Shown here piece after piece: positions 11,349 through 20,413 of a stretch of DNA of 64,000 bases. The DNA is from Aggregatibacter actinomycetemcomitans DSM 8324. GTDB taxonomy: Bacteria; Pseudomonadota; Gammaproteobacteria; Enterobacterales; Pasteurellaceae. The stretch spans positions 1-64,000 of the forward strand of contig NZ_AQUU01000002.1 of assembly GCF_000372365.1 (NCBI RefSeq), written 5' to 3'. Every line of letters starts with the position of its first letter. Positions within the stretch are counted from its first letter, which is position 1. Below the pieces are notes generated by a model. It had not been told where the DNA came from and made no database searches. It saw only the letters and a program-made list of their open reading frames with translations. The position numbers and the translations under genes were made by a program.

Positions 11349-11378
11349 AAAGTGCGGTGAAAATTCACCGCACTTTTT
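11349..11378. terminator. Head-to-head uptake-signal pair acting as terminator
   Basis: AAAGTGCGGTGAA and its complement TTCACCGCACTTT form a 13-bp stem around 2 bases, followed by TTT. Each arm is an uptake signal sequence. It lies just after the stop of the minus-strand protein E gene and downstream of clpB, serving as a shared terminator. Confidence 0.8.
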
Positions 11379-11382
11379 TGTC

Positions 11383-11883
11383 CTACTTCCGTCGATACAT
11401 ATTGGCGCACATCACTTGCCCCAGAATATACAGGGAAGATTGCGGTTGCAGCGTGATGGTGTGTTGGGACTGGCGTTTTGGTGCGGTGCGGATGCCGTCG
11501 CCCCAGAAATCGGCATAGAAATCGCTGCGTACGTGGGTGAAATAGAAGTTTTCGCAGTTCAGGATTTTATACTGGCGCATGGATTTGGCGAAAAGCGCCG
11601 GATATTCTTTAAACACATACAGCCCTTTATCTAAATTAATCACCGCATCAAAATGAATCAGGCGTTTGTCTTGGTTATCCACCCAAATGGAATCCATATC
11701 CACATAATAAAAAATGCCCGGCATGAGTTGTAGAAAGCCGTTTTTGGTGTCTTTCGGCGGGGTAATCGGCACCTCTTGTTGTGGCGGAATGTCGGCATTT
11801 TTGGCGGAGGCGGTTTGGGTTGCAGGGGGATTTGTACAGGCAGCCAATAAAAGTGCGGTGAGAATTACGATCGTTTTTTTCAT
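11383..11883 (-). CDS. Surface-adhesin protein E-like lipoprotein
   Basis: A 166-residue lipoprotein with a signal peptide ending in the lipobox LLAAC. It resembles Haemophilus influenzae protein E, a surface adhesin that binds laminin, vitronectin and plasminogen. Segments such as DSIWVDNQ, HFDAVINLDKGLYV, RQYKILNC and DFYADFWGDGIRTAPK parallel the Haemophilus protein as I recall it. Two cysteines (in KILNCENF and QVMCANMY) would form the disulfide. The ATG at 11883 follows AAGGAG. Binding activity is inferred from the family. Confidence 0.82.
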   Translation of the reverse strand: MKKTIVILTALLLAACTNPPATQTASAKNADIPPQQEVPITPPKDTKNGFLQLMPGIFYYVDMDSIWVDNQDKRLIHFDAVINLDKGLYVFKEYPALFAKSMRQYKILNCENFYFTHVRSDFYADFWGDGIRTAPKRQSQHTITLQPQSSLYILGQVMCANMYRRK

Positions 11884-11996
11884 ATCAGACTCCTTTTGCA
11901 TTCCGACCTCTTATTTTCCTATGACTTCATTTTGGCACAATTCCCGTAGAATAGCTAACTGAAAGCACCACCGAACAGAAAAATCCCATGCCCATA

Positions 11997-12026
11997 TCGC
12001 AAACGATTTTGTAAGCGTGGTACAAT
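11997..12026 (+). promoter_or_regulatory. Candidate PurR operator overlapping the purM promoter
   Basis: TCGCAAACGATTTTGT at 11997-12012 matches the PurR consensus ACGCAAACGTTTTCGT at 13 of 16 bases, including the central CGCAAACG. A -10-like TACAAT follows at 12021-12026, so the operator would cover the -35 region. This fits purine repression of purM. Confidence 0.6.
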
Positions 12027-12065
12027 ATGTATCATTTTCGTTCAAGCAATTAACAGGAAACCATC

Positions 12066-13094
12066 GTGAGCAAACAATCCTTAAGTTACAAAGATGCCGG
12101 CGTGGACATTAGCGCCGGTAACGACTTAGTCGAACGTATTAAATCCGACGTCAAACGTACAACACGTCCGGAAGTAATGAGCGGTTTCAATGCATTGTGC
12201 GCTATTCCGGCAAAATATAAAGAGCCGATTTTAGTTTCCGGCACGGGCGGCGTGGGCACAAAGTTGCGTTTGGCGATCGATTTAAAGCGTCACGACACCA
12301 TCGGGGTTGATTTGGTTGCTATGTGCGTAAACGATTTAGTGGTGCAAGGTGCGGAACCGTTGTTTTTCCTTGATTATTACGCCACCGGCAAATTAGAAGT
12401 GGATGTTGCCGCGAGCGTAATTAAAGGCATTGCTAACGGTTGTGAACAATCCGGTTGCGCATTGGTCGGCGGGGAAACGGCGGAGATGCCGGGAATGTAC
12501 CATCAAGGGGATTACAATCTTGCCGGTTTCTGCGTCGGCGTGGTGGAAAAATCCGAAATTATCGACGGCTCCGAAGTGAAAGTGGGCGACGCATTAATCG
12601 CCTTGGGTTCCAGCGGGCCGCATTCCAACGGGTATTCTTTAATTCGTAAAGTTGTGGACCTGTCCGGCGTGAACCCTGCCGAAGCGCAGGTGGGCGATCG
12701 TCCGTTAGCCGATCATTTATTGGCACCGACGAAAATCTATGTGAAATCCATTTTACAGCTCATCAAACACGTTGATGTGCACGCCATCGCCCACTTAACC
12801 GGCGGCGGTTTTTGGGAAAATATCCCGCGCGTCTTGCCGCCGAGCGTGAAAGCCGTTATCAATGAAAACAGCTGGCAATGGCCTGCGGTGTTTAGTTGGC
12901 TGCAACAACAAGGCAATATTACCGACCATGAAATGTACCGCACCTTTAACTGTGGCGTAGGCATGATTGTGGCGTTGCCGCAGGAAGATGTGGAAACCGC
13001 ACTCGGTTTATTGCATCAGGCAGGGGAAAATGCCTGGGTGATTGGTGAAGTGCAACATTTAGGCAACGACGAAGCACAAGTGATTATTCGCTAA
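12066..13094 (+). CDS. purM: Phosphoribosylformylglycinamidine cyclo-ligase (AIR synthetase)
   Basis: A 342-residue enzyme that closes the imidazole ring of AIR using ATP, step five of purine synthesis. Typical motifs are [24 protein letters not shown], the glycine-rich [12 protein letters not shown], and [13 protein letters not shown]. It begins with GTG preceded by AGGAAA. A PurR-like site lies 54 bases upstream. In most relatives purN follows as a coupled gene. Here purN is only a remnant overlapping the purM stop by TAATG. Confidence 0.97.
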   Translation: MSKQSLSYKDAGVDISAGNDLVERIKSDVKRTTRPEVMSGFNALCAIPAKYKEPILVSGTGGVGTKLRLAIDLKRHDTIGVDLVAMCVNDLVVQGAEPLFFLDYYATGKLEVDVAASVIKGIANGCEQSGCALVGGETAEMPGMYHQGDYNLAGFCVGVVEKSEIIDGSEVKVGDALIALGSSGPHSNGYSLIRKVVDLSGVNPAEAQVGDRPLADHLLAPTKIYVKSILQLIKHVDVHAIAHLTGGGFWENIPRVLPPSVKAVINENSWQWPAVFSWLQQQGNITDHEMYRTFNCGVGMIVALPQEDVETALGLLHQAGENAWVIGEVQHLGNDEAQVIIR

Positions 13095-13273
13095 TGAAAA
13101 AAATCGTTGTACTCCTTCCGAAGAGGGAACCAATTTGCAAGCGAATTGATGCCTGCAAATCTTCCTTTATAAATGCCGAAATCGTCGGTGTGTTTAGCAA
13201 TAACGCGGATGCTTTCGGCTTACAACAGGCAAAAAGTGCGGTGAAAAACGACCGCACTTTTTCTTCATATTAA
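13094..13273 (+). pseudogene. purN: Truncated, frameshifted purN remnant
   Basis: Directly coupled to purM (TAATG), the reading frame gives MKKIVVLL, then a garbled stretch, then IDACKSSF and VFSNNADAFGLQQA, all from the first 50 residues of PurN (GAR transformylase). The garbled part reads SEEGTNLQAN in the +1 frame, matching the missing folate/GAR-binding loop, so compensating frameshifts are present. After 59 codons the frame ends in an uptake-signal hairpin. Full-length PurN is about 210 residues, so this copy cannot work. Confidence 0.85.
13231..13262. terminator. Head-to-head uptake-signal terminator after purM
   Basis: AAAAAGTGCGGT and ACCGCACTTTTT flank an 8-base loop and are followed by T residues. 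It lies inside the broken purN and would end the purM transcript. Confidence 0.75.
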
Positions 13274-13351
13274 GTATAGAAGCAATCGATTTACTCAACC
13301 GACGGGGCTGATTATAATGCTTGCCATCGTTTGAATAATTTAAGGATACAC

Positions 13352-14176
13352 ATGCAATTTTCCAAAATGCACGGTTTGGGTAATGATTTTATGGTGGTGG
13401 ATGCGGTGACACAGAACATTTACTTCCCGACGGAAACCATCAAACGCCTGGCGGATCGCCATCGCGGCGTTGGTTTTGATCAACTATTGGTGGTGGAGCC
13501 ACCTTATGATCCCGAACTGGATTTTCATTATCGCATTTTTAACGCGGACGGCAGCGAAGTGGCACAATGTGGCAACGGCGCACGCTGTTTTGCCCGTTTC
13601 GTGACGCTCAAAGGCTTAACCAATAAAAAAGACATCGCCGTAAGCACGCAAAACGGCAAAATGCTGCTGACCGTGAAAGAAGACGGTAACGTGCGGGTGA
13701 ACATGGGCGAACCGATTTGGGAGCCGAATAAAATTCCGTTTACCGCCAATAAATTTGAGAAAAATTATATTCTGCGCACGGAAATCCAAACGGTGCTGTG
13801 CAGCGCGGTATCTATGGGCAATCCGCATTGCGTGGTGCAGGTGGAGGATATTCAAACCGCCAATGTGGAACAACTCGGTCCGCTATTGGAAAATCATGAA
13901 CGTTTTCCGGAACGGGTGAATGCGGGCTTTATGCAGGTGGTGAATCGTCATCACATCAAACTACGCGTATACGAACGCGGTACCGGCAAAACCCAGGCTT
14001 GCGGTAGCGGCGCTTGTGCGGCGGTGGCGGTGGGTATTATGCAAGGCGTGTTGGATAACGAAGTGCAGGTGGATTTGCCCGGCGGCAGTTTGACCATCGA
14101 ATGGCAGGGCGAAGGGCATCCGTTATACATGACCGGCAGCGCCACCCACGTGTATGACGGCGTGGTTTGTTTGTAA
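13352..14176 (+). CDS. dapF: Diaminopimelate epimerase
   Basis: A 274-residue enzyme converting LL- to meso-diaminopimelate for lysine and peptidoglycan. Both catalytic cysteines are visible: CGNGARC (about residue 73) and ACGSGAC (about residue 217). The start [17 protein letters not shown] at 13352 is the family N-terminus and follows AAGGA. The frame extends 7 codons upstream without support. First gene of the conserved dapF-xerC-yigB set. Confidence 0.97.
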   Translation: MQFSKMHGLGNDFMVVDAVTQNIYFPTETIKRLADRHRGVGFDQLLVVEPPYDPELDFHYRIFNADGSEVAQCGNGARCFARFVTLKGLTNKKDIAVSTQNGKMLLTVKEDGNVRVNMGEPIWEPNKIPFTANKFEKNYILRTEIQTVLCSAVSMGNPHCVVQVEDIQTANVEQLGPLLENHERFPERVNAGFMQVVNRHHIKLRVYERGTGKTQACGSGACAAVAVGIMQGVLDNEVQVDLPGGSLTIEWQGEGHPLYMTGSATHVYDGVVCL

Positions 14177-14185
14177 GAGTGGCTT

Positions 14186-15076
14186 ATGCAAAATGCCTTG
14201 CAACATTATTTCACCTATCTGCGCGTTGAATGTCAGGTCAGCCCGCATACTTTGAGCAATTATCAGCGCCAGCTTGCGCGGGTCACAGCGATTCTACAGG
14301 GCGCGGGTATTACGCAATGGCAACAGGTGACGGCGAGCGTGGTGCGTTATGTGGTGGCGCAAAGCAGTAAGCAGGACGGTTTAAAAGAAAAAAGTCTGGC
14401 GTTGCGCCTTTCTGCGTTGCGCCGTTTTTTGACTTATTTGGTGCAACAGGGCGAACTGAAAGTGAATCCGGCGACGGGCATTTCCGCGCCGAAACAGGCG
14501 AAACATCTACCGAAAAATATTGACACCGATCAGGTGCAGCTGTTACTTGCCAATGACAGCAAAGAACCCATTGATATTCGTGATCGGGCGATCATCGAAT
14601 TGTTATATAGTTCCGGTTTGCGCTTGTCCGAATTACAGGGCTTGAATCTCAATAGCATTCACCTCCGCTCGCGTGAAGTGCGGGTTATCGGGAAAGGTAA
14701 CAAGGAACGGGTGGTGCCATTCGGGCGTTATGCCTCCCACGCCATTCAGCAATGGCTGAAAGTGCGGTTGTTATTTAACCCGAAAGACAATGCGTTATTT
14801 GTCAGCCAATTGGGTAACCGAATGTCACACCGCGCAATCCAAATGCGTTTGGAAACCTGGGGCATTCGGCAAGGTTTGAACAGCCATTTAAATCCGCATA
14901 AATTGCGCCATTCGTTTGCCACCCACATGCTGGAAGCCAGTTCCGATTTACGCGCGGTGCAAGAACTGCTCGGACACAGCAATTTATCCACCACACAAAT
15001 TTATACCCACCTTAATTTCCAACATTTGGCGGCGGTGTATGATGCCGCGCACCCGCGCGCGAAACGTAAAAAATAA
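14186..15076 (+). CDS. xerC: Site-specific tyrosine recombinase XerC
   Basis: A 296-residue recombinase that, with XerD, resolves chromosome dimers at dif. The N-terminal SAM-like core-binding domain covers residues 1-85. The catalytic domain shows the Arg in [11 protein letters not shown], the [10 protein letters not shown] box, the [12 protein letters not shown] box, and the nucleophile Tyr in TQIYTHL. It starts 9 bases after dapF and is likely co-transcribed with it and yigB. Confidence 0.96.
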   Translation: MQNALQHYFTYLRVECQVSPHTLSNYQRQLARVTAILQGAGITQWQQVTASVVRYVVAQSSKQDGLKEKSLALRLSALRRFLTYLVQQGELKVNPATGISAPKQAKHLPKNIDTDQVQLLLANDSKEPIDIRDRAIIELLYSSGLRLSELQGLNLNSIHLRSREVRVIGKGNKERVVPFGRYASHAIQQWLKVRLLFNPKDNALFVSQLGNRMSHRAIQMRLETWGIRQGLNSHLNPHKLRHSFATHMLEASSDLRAVQELLGHSNLSTTQIYTHLNFQHLAAVYDAAHPRAKRKK

Positions 15077-15089
15077 GGGAAAAAACGCC

Positions 15090-15803
15090 ATGAAATTCTA
15101 CCGCACTTTAATGCCTTTTCAGGTGATTAGTTTTGATTTAGACGACACCCTTTACGACAATTCGCACGTCATCACCACGGCGGAACAGAAATTCGTCACC
15201 TTCGTGCAACAACATTGCCACATGGCGGATTTTAGTTTGGAAATGTGGGCGGCGTATAAAAGAGCCACCGCACAACATAATCCGCTGATGGCAGAAGATG
15301 TGACCTTATGGCGCTTGCGCAGTTTGCAGGTATTGCTGGCAGAACGGGGCAAAAGTGCGGTGGAAATTGCCGGTGTTTCGCAAACCGCGATGGATTACTT
15401 CTTACATTGGCGCCATCAAATTGACGTGCCGCCACAAAGTTTTGCCGTTCTGCAACAGCTAAAACCGCGATATAAATTGGTGGCAATTACCAACGGCAAT
15501 GTGGATCCCGTGCGTATCGGTTTTGATCAGTTTGATTTGGTGTTACGCGGCGGTAAGCATGGGCGGGCAAAGCCCCATAAAGATTTATTTCTGCAAACTG
15601 CTCACTATTTTAATATTCTACCGGAACAGATTTTACATGTCGGCGATAATTTAGGCACGGATGTGCAGGGCGCCATACAGGCAGGTTGTCAGTCTGTATG
15701 GTTAAATTTGAGCGGAAAAGACATCACTGAATTTAGCGAAGTGCATATTTTGCCGACGGTGGAGATGAATGAGTTGACGGATTTGTTGCAGTTATACGGA
15801 TAA
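15090..15803 (+). CDS. yigB: YigB-type HAD phosphatase (riboflavin pathway / FMN)
   Basis: A 237-residue HAD-I phosphatase. Motif I is SFDLDDTLYDN, motif II TNGNVD, motif III KPHKDLF and motif IV HVGDNLGTDVQGA. E. coli YigB dephosphorylates the pyrimidine intermediate of riboflavin synthesis and FMN. The dapF-xerC-yigB order supports this orthology. It starts 13 bases after xerC. The longer frame upstream overlaps xerC and is not supported. Confidence 0.9.
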   Translation: MKFYRTLMPFQVISFDLDDTLYDNSHVITTAEQKFVTFVQQHCHMADFSLEMWAAYKRATAQHNPLMAEDVTLWRLRSLQVLLAERGKSAVEIAGVSQTAMDYFLHWRHQIDVPPQSFAVLQQLKPRYKLVAITNGNVDPVRIGFDQFDLVLRGGKHGRAKPHKDLFLQTAHYFNILPEQILHVGDNLGTDVQGAIQAGCQSVWLNLSGKDITEFSEVHILPTVEMNELTDLLQLYG

Positions 15804-15855
15804 AGTGCGGTTGGTTTTCAGAGCGTTTTTAGCAACTTGTATTAAATCACTTCTG

Positions 15856-15888
15856 GATAATGGGAGGACGCGAAACCCTCCCGTTATC
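15856..15888. terminator. Stable hairpin between convergent yigB and lipoprotein gene
   Basis: GATAATGGGAGG pairs with CCTCCCGTTATC (12 positions, one mismatch) around a 9-base loop. There is no clear T-run, so it may be a 3' end or processing structure rather than a classical terminator. Confidence 0.5.
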
Positions 15889-15903
15889 TCTGTTTACCAG
15901 TAC

Positions 15904-16329
15904 TTATTTCACAATATCGCCTTTTAAGGCTACACCAGCGATAAGATGACCGGCGTGGCATTCATATTGAGTGGTACTTTTATAAACGTTTTTCTTGTAG
16001 TAACTGACGATATTGCCCACTTTGGTGGCGCCGGAAGATTGTGCTTTATCCTGTAATTGCTTAACGGCAGACAAGAAAGCGCGTTTGCAGGCTTTTTCGT
16101 CAGATTTGTTGGCAGCATTGGTTTTCTTGTTGGTGACAGCATTGTCGACCACCACTTTACCCGGTGCCGGTTTACCGAAGTAAAGTTTTACATTCGGGTT
16201 GAGGAAACGCTGTGCTTCAGGGGAATTCAATACACTTTGAATATCATAGTGATGAGTGGTATCACGCGGGGCACAGGCGGCGATAAATACAGTCGCAACG
16301 GCAAGGGTTAATTTAGTCATCAGTTTCAT
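15904..16329 (-). CDS. Small lipoprotein of the family often mislabelled 'excinuclease ATPase subunit'
   Basis: A 141-residue lipoprotein. Signal peptide with lipobox FIAAC, then a mature domain with VVVDNAVTNKKTNAANKSDEKAC and a C-terminal YECHAGHLIAGVALKG. Proteins like this are common in gammaproteobacteria and are often auto-named after UvrA, although they have no ATP-binding site. The two later cysteines probably form a disulfide. The start at 16329 follows AAGGAG. Function unknown. Confidence 0.75.
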   Translation of the reverse strand: MKLMTKLTLAVATVFIAACAPRDTTHHYDIQSVLNSPEAQRFLNPNVKLYFGKPAPGKVVVDNAVTNKKTNAANKSDEKACKRAFLSAVKQLQDKAQSSGATKVGNIVSYYKKNVYKSTTQYECHAGHLIAGVALKGDIVK

Positions 16330-16356
16330 GAAAATCTCCTTTTGATAGTAAAAAAG

Positions 16357-16680
16357 ATGAAAACCGTACGTAAGTATAGCATTTTTATTGATAACGAATA
16401 CATGGTTCTTGCGGTGCGCCAATTGCTTTCGAACCGGAGCCTAGGTAAAATTGACCCGGTTTTTATCTTTACTATTTTAGTCGAACCGGTGAAAGAAAAA
16501 GGCAATTGTGATCGTATTTTATTTTTCACTGTCAAAGGAAATAGCCGTATTATCGCCGGAGCTAAACCGGATTTGCGCGACGTCGCCGTCAAGCAACTTA
16601 GGTTTTTTTATCTTATAAACGTCGTGGCGATGAAGACGATCGTGTTGATCAGGTCGGCTTACAAGGTTAAACAGACTTAA
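16357..16680 (+). CDS. Unrecognised ORF upstream of the aryl-polyene operon
   Basis: A 107-codon frame from ATG 16357. The start, KYSIFIDNEYMVLAVRQLL, faintly resembles the beginning of a receiver-like or LuxR-type regulator, but the rest is basic and hydrophobic without a recognisable domain. No good ribosome site precedes it. It may be a decayed regulator of the downstream operon or not coding at all. It is the only content of the 380-base gap between the divergent lipoprotein gene and the operon. Confidence 0.25.
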   Translation: MKTVRKYSIFIDNEYMVLAVRQLLSNRSLGKIDPVFIFTILVEPVKEKGNCDRILFFTVKGNSRIIAGAKPDLRDVAVKQLRFFYLINVVAMKTIVLIRSAYKVKQT

Positions 16681-16709
16681 TGATTAATCAATTATTTCAA
16701 TAAGCTAGC

Positions 16710-17453
16710 ATGACGCAAACGATTTGTCAGTTTTCATTCAATATAGCCGATTGGAAAATCGTGTGTAATAAGCAATTAAGCACCGAGGATTGGAAATCGG
16801 GTTATGCCCATTGGCAGCAAAATCAGGCAAATTTCGCCGATTTTTCGCCTAAACTTGCTTTTCTTCCGCCGCTGAAACGTCGTCGTTTAAGCGATTCCGC
16901 CCGTTTGTTTTTTGAAGCCGCCTGGGATTTGGTAGAGGAACAATCCAATTTGCCTGTAGTGTACGCTTCCGCAAATAGTGAAATTAACCGGAATTTCACG
17001 TTATGGTATTCATTATTGACGGAAGGTGACGTGTCACCGACTTCCTTTAGTTTGTCGGTGCATAACGCCCTTATCGGCCAATGGTCTGAGTTCCGTCAGG
17101 TGAAAGCGGAAACCACCGCTTTAACGGCAAATAAAGACAACTTGGAAGTGGCATTATTGGAAGCCTATTTATTACTCAAAGAAGGCGCAAAAAAAGTGTT
17201 GGTGGTGATTGCCGAATCGCCGTTGGAGCTGCGTTATAACGTGCAGCCTGTGGTGCGCCGGCCGTTTATTTATGCTTTGGCATTGGTGGTTGAAGCGGGC
17301 GGGCAATATCAGTTAAGCCTGACTAATCAAGCACCGAAAGCGGACGATGTTCCTGATACGGCGTTGGAATGGGTGAAAAATCAACATCTGGATTGTACGC
17401 AATGGCGTACGCCGAGTAGCGCCGGGGGAGCTTGGTTATGGCAGAAAAGCTAG
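16710..17453 (+). CDS. Beta-ketoacyl synthase-like protein (APE chain-length factor type)
   Basis: A 247-residue protein of the N-terminal ketosynthase-like family found in aryl-polyene clusters. It has the SFSLSVHNALIGQWSEFR and TALTANKDNLEVALLEAYL segments and lacks the catalytic Cys-His-His set of true synthases. It is thought to pair with a real ketosynthase and set chain length. It is the first gene of a 15-kb co-directional operon and overlaps the next gene by 16 bases. Confidence 0.8.
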   Translation: MTQTICQFSFNIADWKIVCNKQLSTEDWKSGYAHWQQNQANFADFSPKLAFLPPLKRRRLSDSARLFFEAAWDLVEEQSNLPVVYASANSEINRNFTLWYSLLTEGDVSPTSFSLSVHNALIGQWSEFRQVKAETTALTANKDNLEVALLEAYLLLKEGAKKVLVVIAESPLELRYNVQPVVRRPFIYALALVVEAGGQYQLSLTNQAPKADDVPDTALEWVKNQHLDCTQWRTPSSAGGAWLWQKS

Positions 17454-18226
17454 ACTGGCTACGCCGCTTTGTGTTCACCACCATCGGGTTTCTGTTTTGG
17501 GGCGTGGCAGGCACATTGTTACAACTAGTACTTTATCCTTATGCACGTAAACATAAACACGGCGATTTGCAAACCCAACTGAAAGTGCGCCGTTTTGTTG
17601 GGGGTAGCTGGTATTATTTCATCCGCTATTTATCCTGTGCCGGCGTGTTGGAGGTGAGTTATAAAGGCTTTGAAAAACTTGGGCGTACCGGGCAGCTAAT
17701 TTTGCCGAATCACCCGTCCTTATTGGATGTGGTGCTCATTTTGGGGAAAACACCAACTCTGAATTGCATTGTGAAAAAGGAGCTGTTGGATAACCCCACC
17801 ATGCGCAATCAAATTTTAGCCTGCGGTTTTTTGCCTAATACGGAATCCGTAGAACTGTTGGAACAAAGCCATGAAGTGTTGCAACAACAGGCGTTACTGC
17901 TGTTTGCCGAAGGCACGCGCACAGGCTGGAACGGCGAAGTGAAACTGAATCGCGGCGCGGTATCCATCGGGTTACGCAGCGCCAAAGTGATTACGCCGGT
18001 GGTGATTCGGATGAATCCGCTCAGCTTAAAAAAAGGGCATCCGTGGTATAAAATCCCGCGCAAACGTATTCATTATGAATTGATTGTTGGTGACGATATT
18101 GACCCGCAAGATTGGCTGAAAGAACAGTCAATTCCTATGGCATCACGCCGCTTAACCAAATATCTGGAAAATTATTTCAACACACATATAAAGGACAACG
18201 AAAATGGAACTGGAACAACAGCTTAA
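17438..18226 (+). CDS. 1-acyl-glycerol-3-phosphate acyltransferase-like protein (APE cluster)
   Basis: A 262-residue membrane-associated acyltransferase of the PlsC family. It has one N-terminal hydrophobic segment, the catalytic NHPSLLD (HX4D) motif and the EGTR motif of the phosphate-binding site. In aryl-polyene operons such enzymes are proposed to place the polyene acyl group on a lipid. The ATG at 17438 follows GGGGGAG inside the end of the preceding gene, and the stop overlaps the next ACP gene. This is consistent with translational coupling. Confidence 0.85.
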   Translation: MAEKLDWLRRFVFTTIGFLFWGVAGTLLQLVLYPYARKHKHGDLQTQLKVRRFVGGSWYYFIRYLSCAGVLEVSYKGFEKLGRTGQLILPNHPSLLDVVLILGKTPTLNCIVKKELLDNPTMRNQILACGFLPNTESVELLEQSHEVLQQQALLLFAEGTRTGWNGEVKLNRGAVSIGLRSAKVITPVVIRMNPLSLKKGHPWYKIPRKRIHYELIVGDDIDPQDWLKEQSIPMASRRLTKYLENYFNTHIKDNENGTGTTA

Positions 18227-18467
18227 ACAACTTATTATTGATAGCCTTGCGTTAGAAGATATTGGTATTGAAAACATTGATAACGATACTGTCTTGTTCA
18301 GCGACAGCGGTTTGGGATTGGATTCCGTTGATGCCCTTGAACTTGGTCTGGCGGTGCAAAAAACCTTCGGTTTACAGTTGGATAGCGAACAAACTCAACT
18401 TCGTGATCATTTTGCAAGCGTCGCCACGCTGGCGCAATTCATCCGCAGCCAAAAAGGTGAGGTATAA
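18204..18467 (+). CDS. Acyl carrier protein 1 (APE cluster)
   Basis: An 87-residue acidic ACP. The phosphopantetheine serine is Ser41 in GLGLDSVDALEL. It starts 23 bases inside the acyltransferase gene and is followed 2 bases later by a second ACP. Tandem ACPs are a standard feature of aryl-polyene clusters, one usually carrying the growing chain and the other the starter or a branch unit. Which is which cannot be told here. Confidence 0.93.
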   Translation: MELEQQLKQLIIDSLALEDIGIENIDNDTVLFSDSGLGLDSVDALELGLAVQKTFGLQLDSEQTQLRDHFASVATLAQFIRSQKGEV

Positions 18468-18469
18468 CC

Positions 18470-18721
18470 ATGACCGAACAGGAAATCCGCGACTTACTCA
18501 GTGAAGCGCTGGAATATTTATTTGAGATCGAACCGGAGAGAATCAAACCGGACACCAATCTGTACGAAGATTTGGAAATCGATAGCATTGATGCCATTGA
18601 TTTAATCGACCACATTAAACGGAAAACCGGACATAAATTACAAGCGGAAGATTTCCGCAATGTCCGCACCGTGGATGATGTGGTTAAAGCCGTTCTGAAA
18701 CTGAGCCAAAACGCACAATAA
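18470..18721 (+). CDS. Acyl carrier protein 2 (APE cluster)
   Basis: An 83-residue ACP with the attachment serine Ser39 in LEIDSIDAIDLI. It differs clearly from ACP 1, so the pair is not a recent duplication. Its stop codon TAATG overlaps the start of the fused ligase-dehydratase gene. Confidence 0.93.
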   Translation: MTEQEIRDLLSEALEYLFEIEPERIKPDTNLYEDLEIDSIDAIDLIDHIKRKTGHKLQAEDFRNVRTVDDVVKAVLKLSQNAQ

Positions 18722-20388
18722 TGTTCGCCAAATATACCGACAATAACCTCATTGCGAGCCATCCCGAATGGCGTTATGCAGATTTTGCGCAAAAAGCCCT
18801 GCAAATTTCCGCAGAATTACAACAACGTCAAATTCAAGCCATTACCGTTTGGCTGGAAGACGGTGCCAAACTGGCGTGCACCTTATTAGCTGCGTGGCAC
18901 GCCAATGTGCGGGTGTTATTTCCACCGAATTTCACCCCGGAAAGCATTCAATGGGTGAATGAAAATGCCGATCTCTGGCTCACCGACAGCGACATAAACC
19001 AACCGACAGCGGAATGGTTTGATCGCTTTGGTGAATCCCGCCACATTGAAAAACACCCGCAAAATCCACCGCTCTTTGACTACACCAATCAGACCGAAAT
19101 CTGGCTGAAAACCTCCGGCAGCACCGGAGAAGCGAAAACCATCGTGAAAACCGTCGAACAAATGTGGCTTGGTGCGGAAGCCCTTGCCACGGCATTGCCG
19201 TTTAACGCGGATAACACCGTTACCGCCTTGAGCACCGTCAGTATTCAGCATATTTACGGCTTAACCGTGCATATCATGATGTCTTTGGTGAATGGTTGGC
19301 AAATCGGGCGCAAACAACAGTTTTATCCGGAATGTATCATCAGCGAAGCGCAAAAAAGCACGCAAACCGTGGTAGTCAGCAGCCCCACTATGTTGTCGCG
19401 AATTGACTGGCAGAATACCAAAATGCCGCAAACCATTGCGGGGGTGATTTCTTCCGGCGGCGCATTGGCGGAAGACATTTCCGAGCAAATGCGCCAGGTG
19501 TTGCAACAACCGGTGATTGAGATCTATGGCAGCACGGAAACCGGCCCGATCGCCATTCGTGACGACATTCATTTGTGGCAAACGTTACCGAACAGTCGAT
19601 TAGGCAGTGATGAACAGGGTGCCTTGTGGATTGAAGGTTGCTGGTTGTCCGCCCGCGAACAAACCGCCGATATGGTGGAATTTTTAGCGGACGGCTTCCG
19701 CCTGCTCGGGCGTAGCGATCGCATTGTGAAAATCGGCGATAAACGCACCTCCCTTGCCGGCATTGAAGGCAAATTGCTGCAACATGACTGGGTGGACGAT
19801 TGTTATATCGCGCGACATCCCGAGGTGCCTCGCTTGGCGGCATGGGTCGGTTTACATGCGCAGGGTGTGGAAATTTTGCGTGAAAAGGGGCGTCGTTATC
19901 TCATCGAACAGTTCAAAGATTATTTGGCGGAAACCCAGGACAAAACCGCCATTCCGCGTTTCTGGCGTTTTATCGATAAACTTCCGCGCAACAGCCAATC
20001 GAAAATAAATAAGCTGGAATTTAACCGCACTTGTGTGGAAGCACAGCATGATCCGATTTGGTTTACGCAGGAAAAAGATGAGCGGCATTATCAGGCGACG
20101 GGCAAAGTGCCTTTGGATTTGCTGTATTTGAAAGATCATTTCGCCAATTTTCCGCTTGTGCCGGGCGTCATTGAGCTGCAATGGATTAGCGAAAAAGTGA
20201 ACGCGTTCTTGGGGCGTGAAGTGACATTTAGTCGCGTCGATAAACTCAAGTTCCAGAAATTCCTTCGTCCGAACGACACCTTCATATTGCAACTGAACGC
20301 CAACGAATCGCTGGATAAAATCACCTTTCAGTTAAAGGTGGACAATGAAATCTGTTGTAGCGGCGTAGCGATTTTGGCGCAGGCGTAG
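18721..20388 (+). CDS. Acyl-ACP ligase fused to a hotdog dehydratase (APE cluster)
   Basis: A 555-residue two-domain protein. Residues 1-430 are an ANL-superfamily adenylating enzyme (TSGSTGEAK phosphate loop, EIYGSTETG motif, GRSDRIVKIGDKR hinge, NSQSKINK near the catalytic lysine) that would load the aryl starter on ACP. Residues about 450-555 are a FabZ-like hotdog with DHFANFPLVPGVIE, the expected dehydratase active-site segment. In E. coli-type clusters these two activities are separate neighbouring genes. A second, unfused ligase lies 570 bases downstream. Confidence 0.88.
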   Translation: MFAKYTDNNLIASHPEWRYADFAQKALQISAELQQRQIQAITVWLEDGAKLACTLLAAWHANVRVLFPPNFTPESIQWVNENADLWLTDSDINQPTAEWFDRFGESRHIEKHPQNPPLFDYTNQTEIWLKTSGSTGEAKTIVKTVEQMWLGAEALATALPFNADNTVTALSTVSIQHIYGLTVHIMMSLVNGWQIGRKQQFYPECIISEAQKSTQTVVVSSPTMLSRIDWQNTKMPQTIAGVISSGGALAEDISEQMRQVLQQPVIEIYGSTETGPIAIRDDIHLWQTLPNSRLGSDEQGALWIEGCWLSAREQTADMVEFLADGFRLLGRSDRIVKIGDKRTSLAGIEGKLLQHDWVDDCYIARHPEVPRLAAWVGLHAQGVEILREKGRRYLIEQFKDYLAETQDKTAIPRFWRFIDKLPRNSQSKINKLEFNRTCVEAQHDPIWFTQEKDERHYQATGKVPLDLLYLKDHFANFPLVPGVIELQWISEKVNAFLGREVTFSRVDKLKFQKFLRPNDTFILQLNANESLDKITFQLKVDNEICCSGVAILAQA

Positions 20389-20413
20389 TTGCCGTAGCGC
20401 CCTCGGAACCACG

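Noticed and set aside
15904-16329. UvrA/excinuclease label for the small lipoprotein
   Set aside because: No Walker motif and far too short; the label is a known misnomer for this family.
16342-16356. TTG start for the ORF before the APE operon
   Set aside because: No ribosome site and an ATG lies five codons downstream; even that ORF is doubtful.
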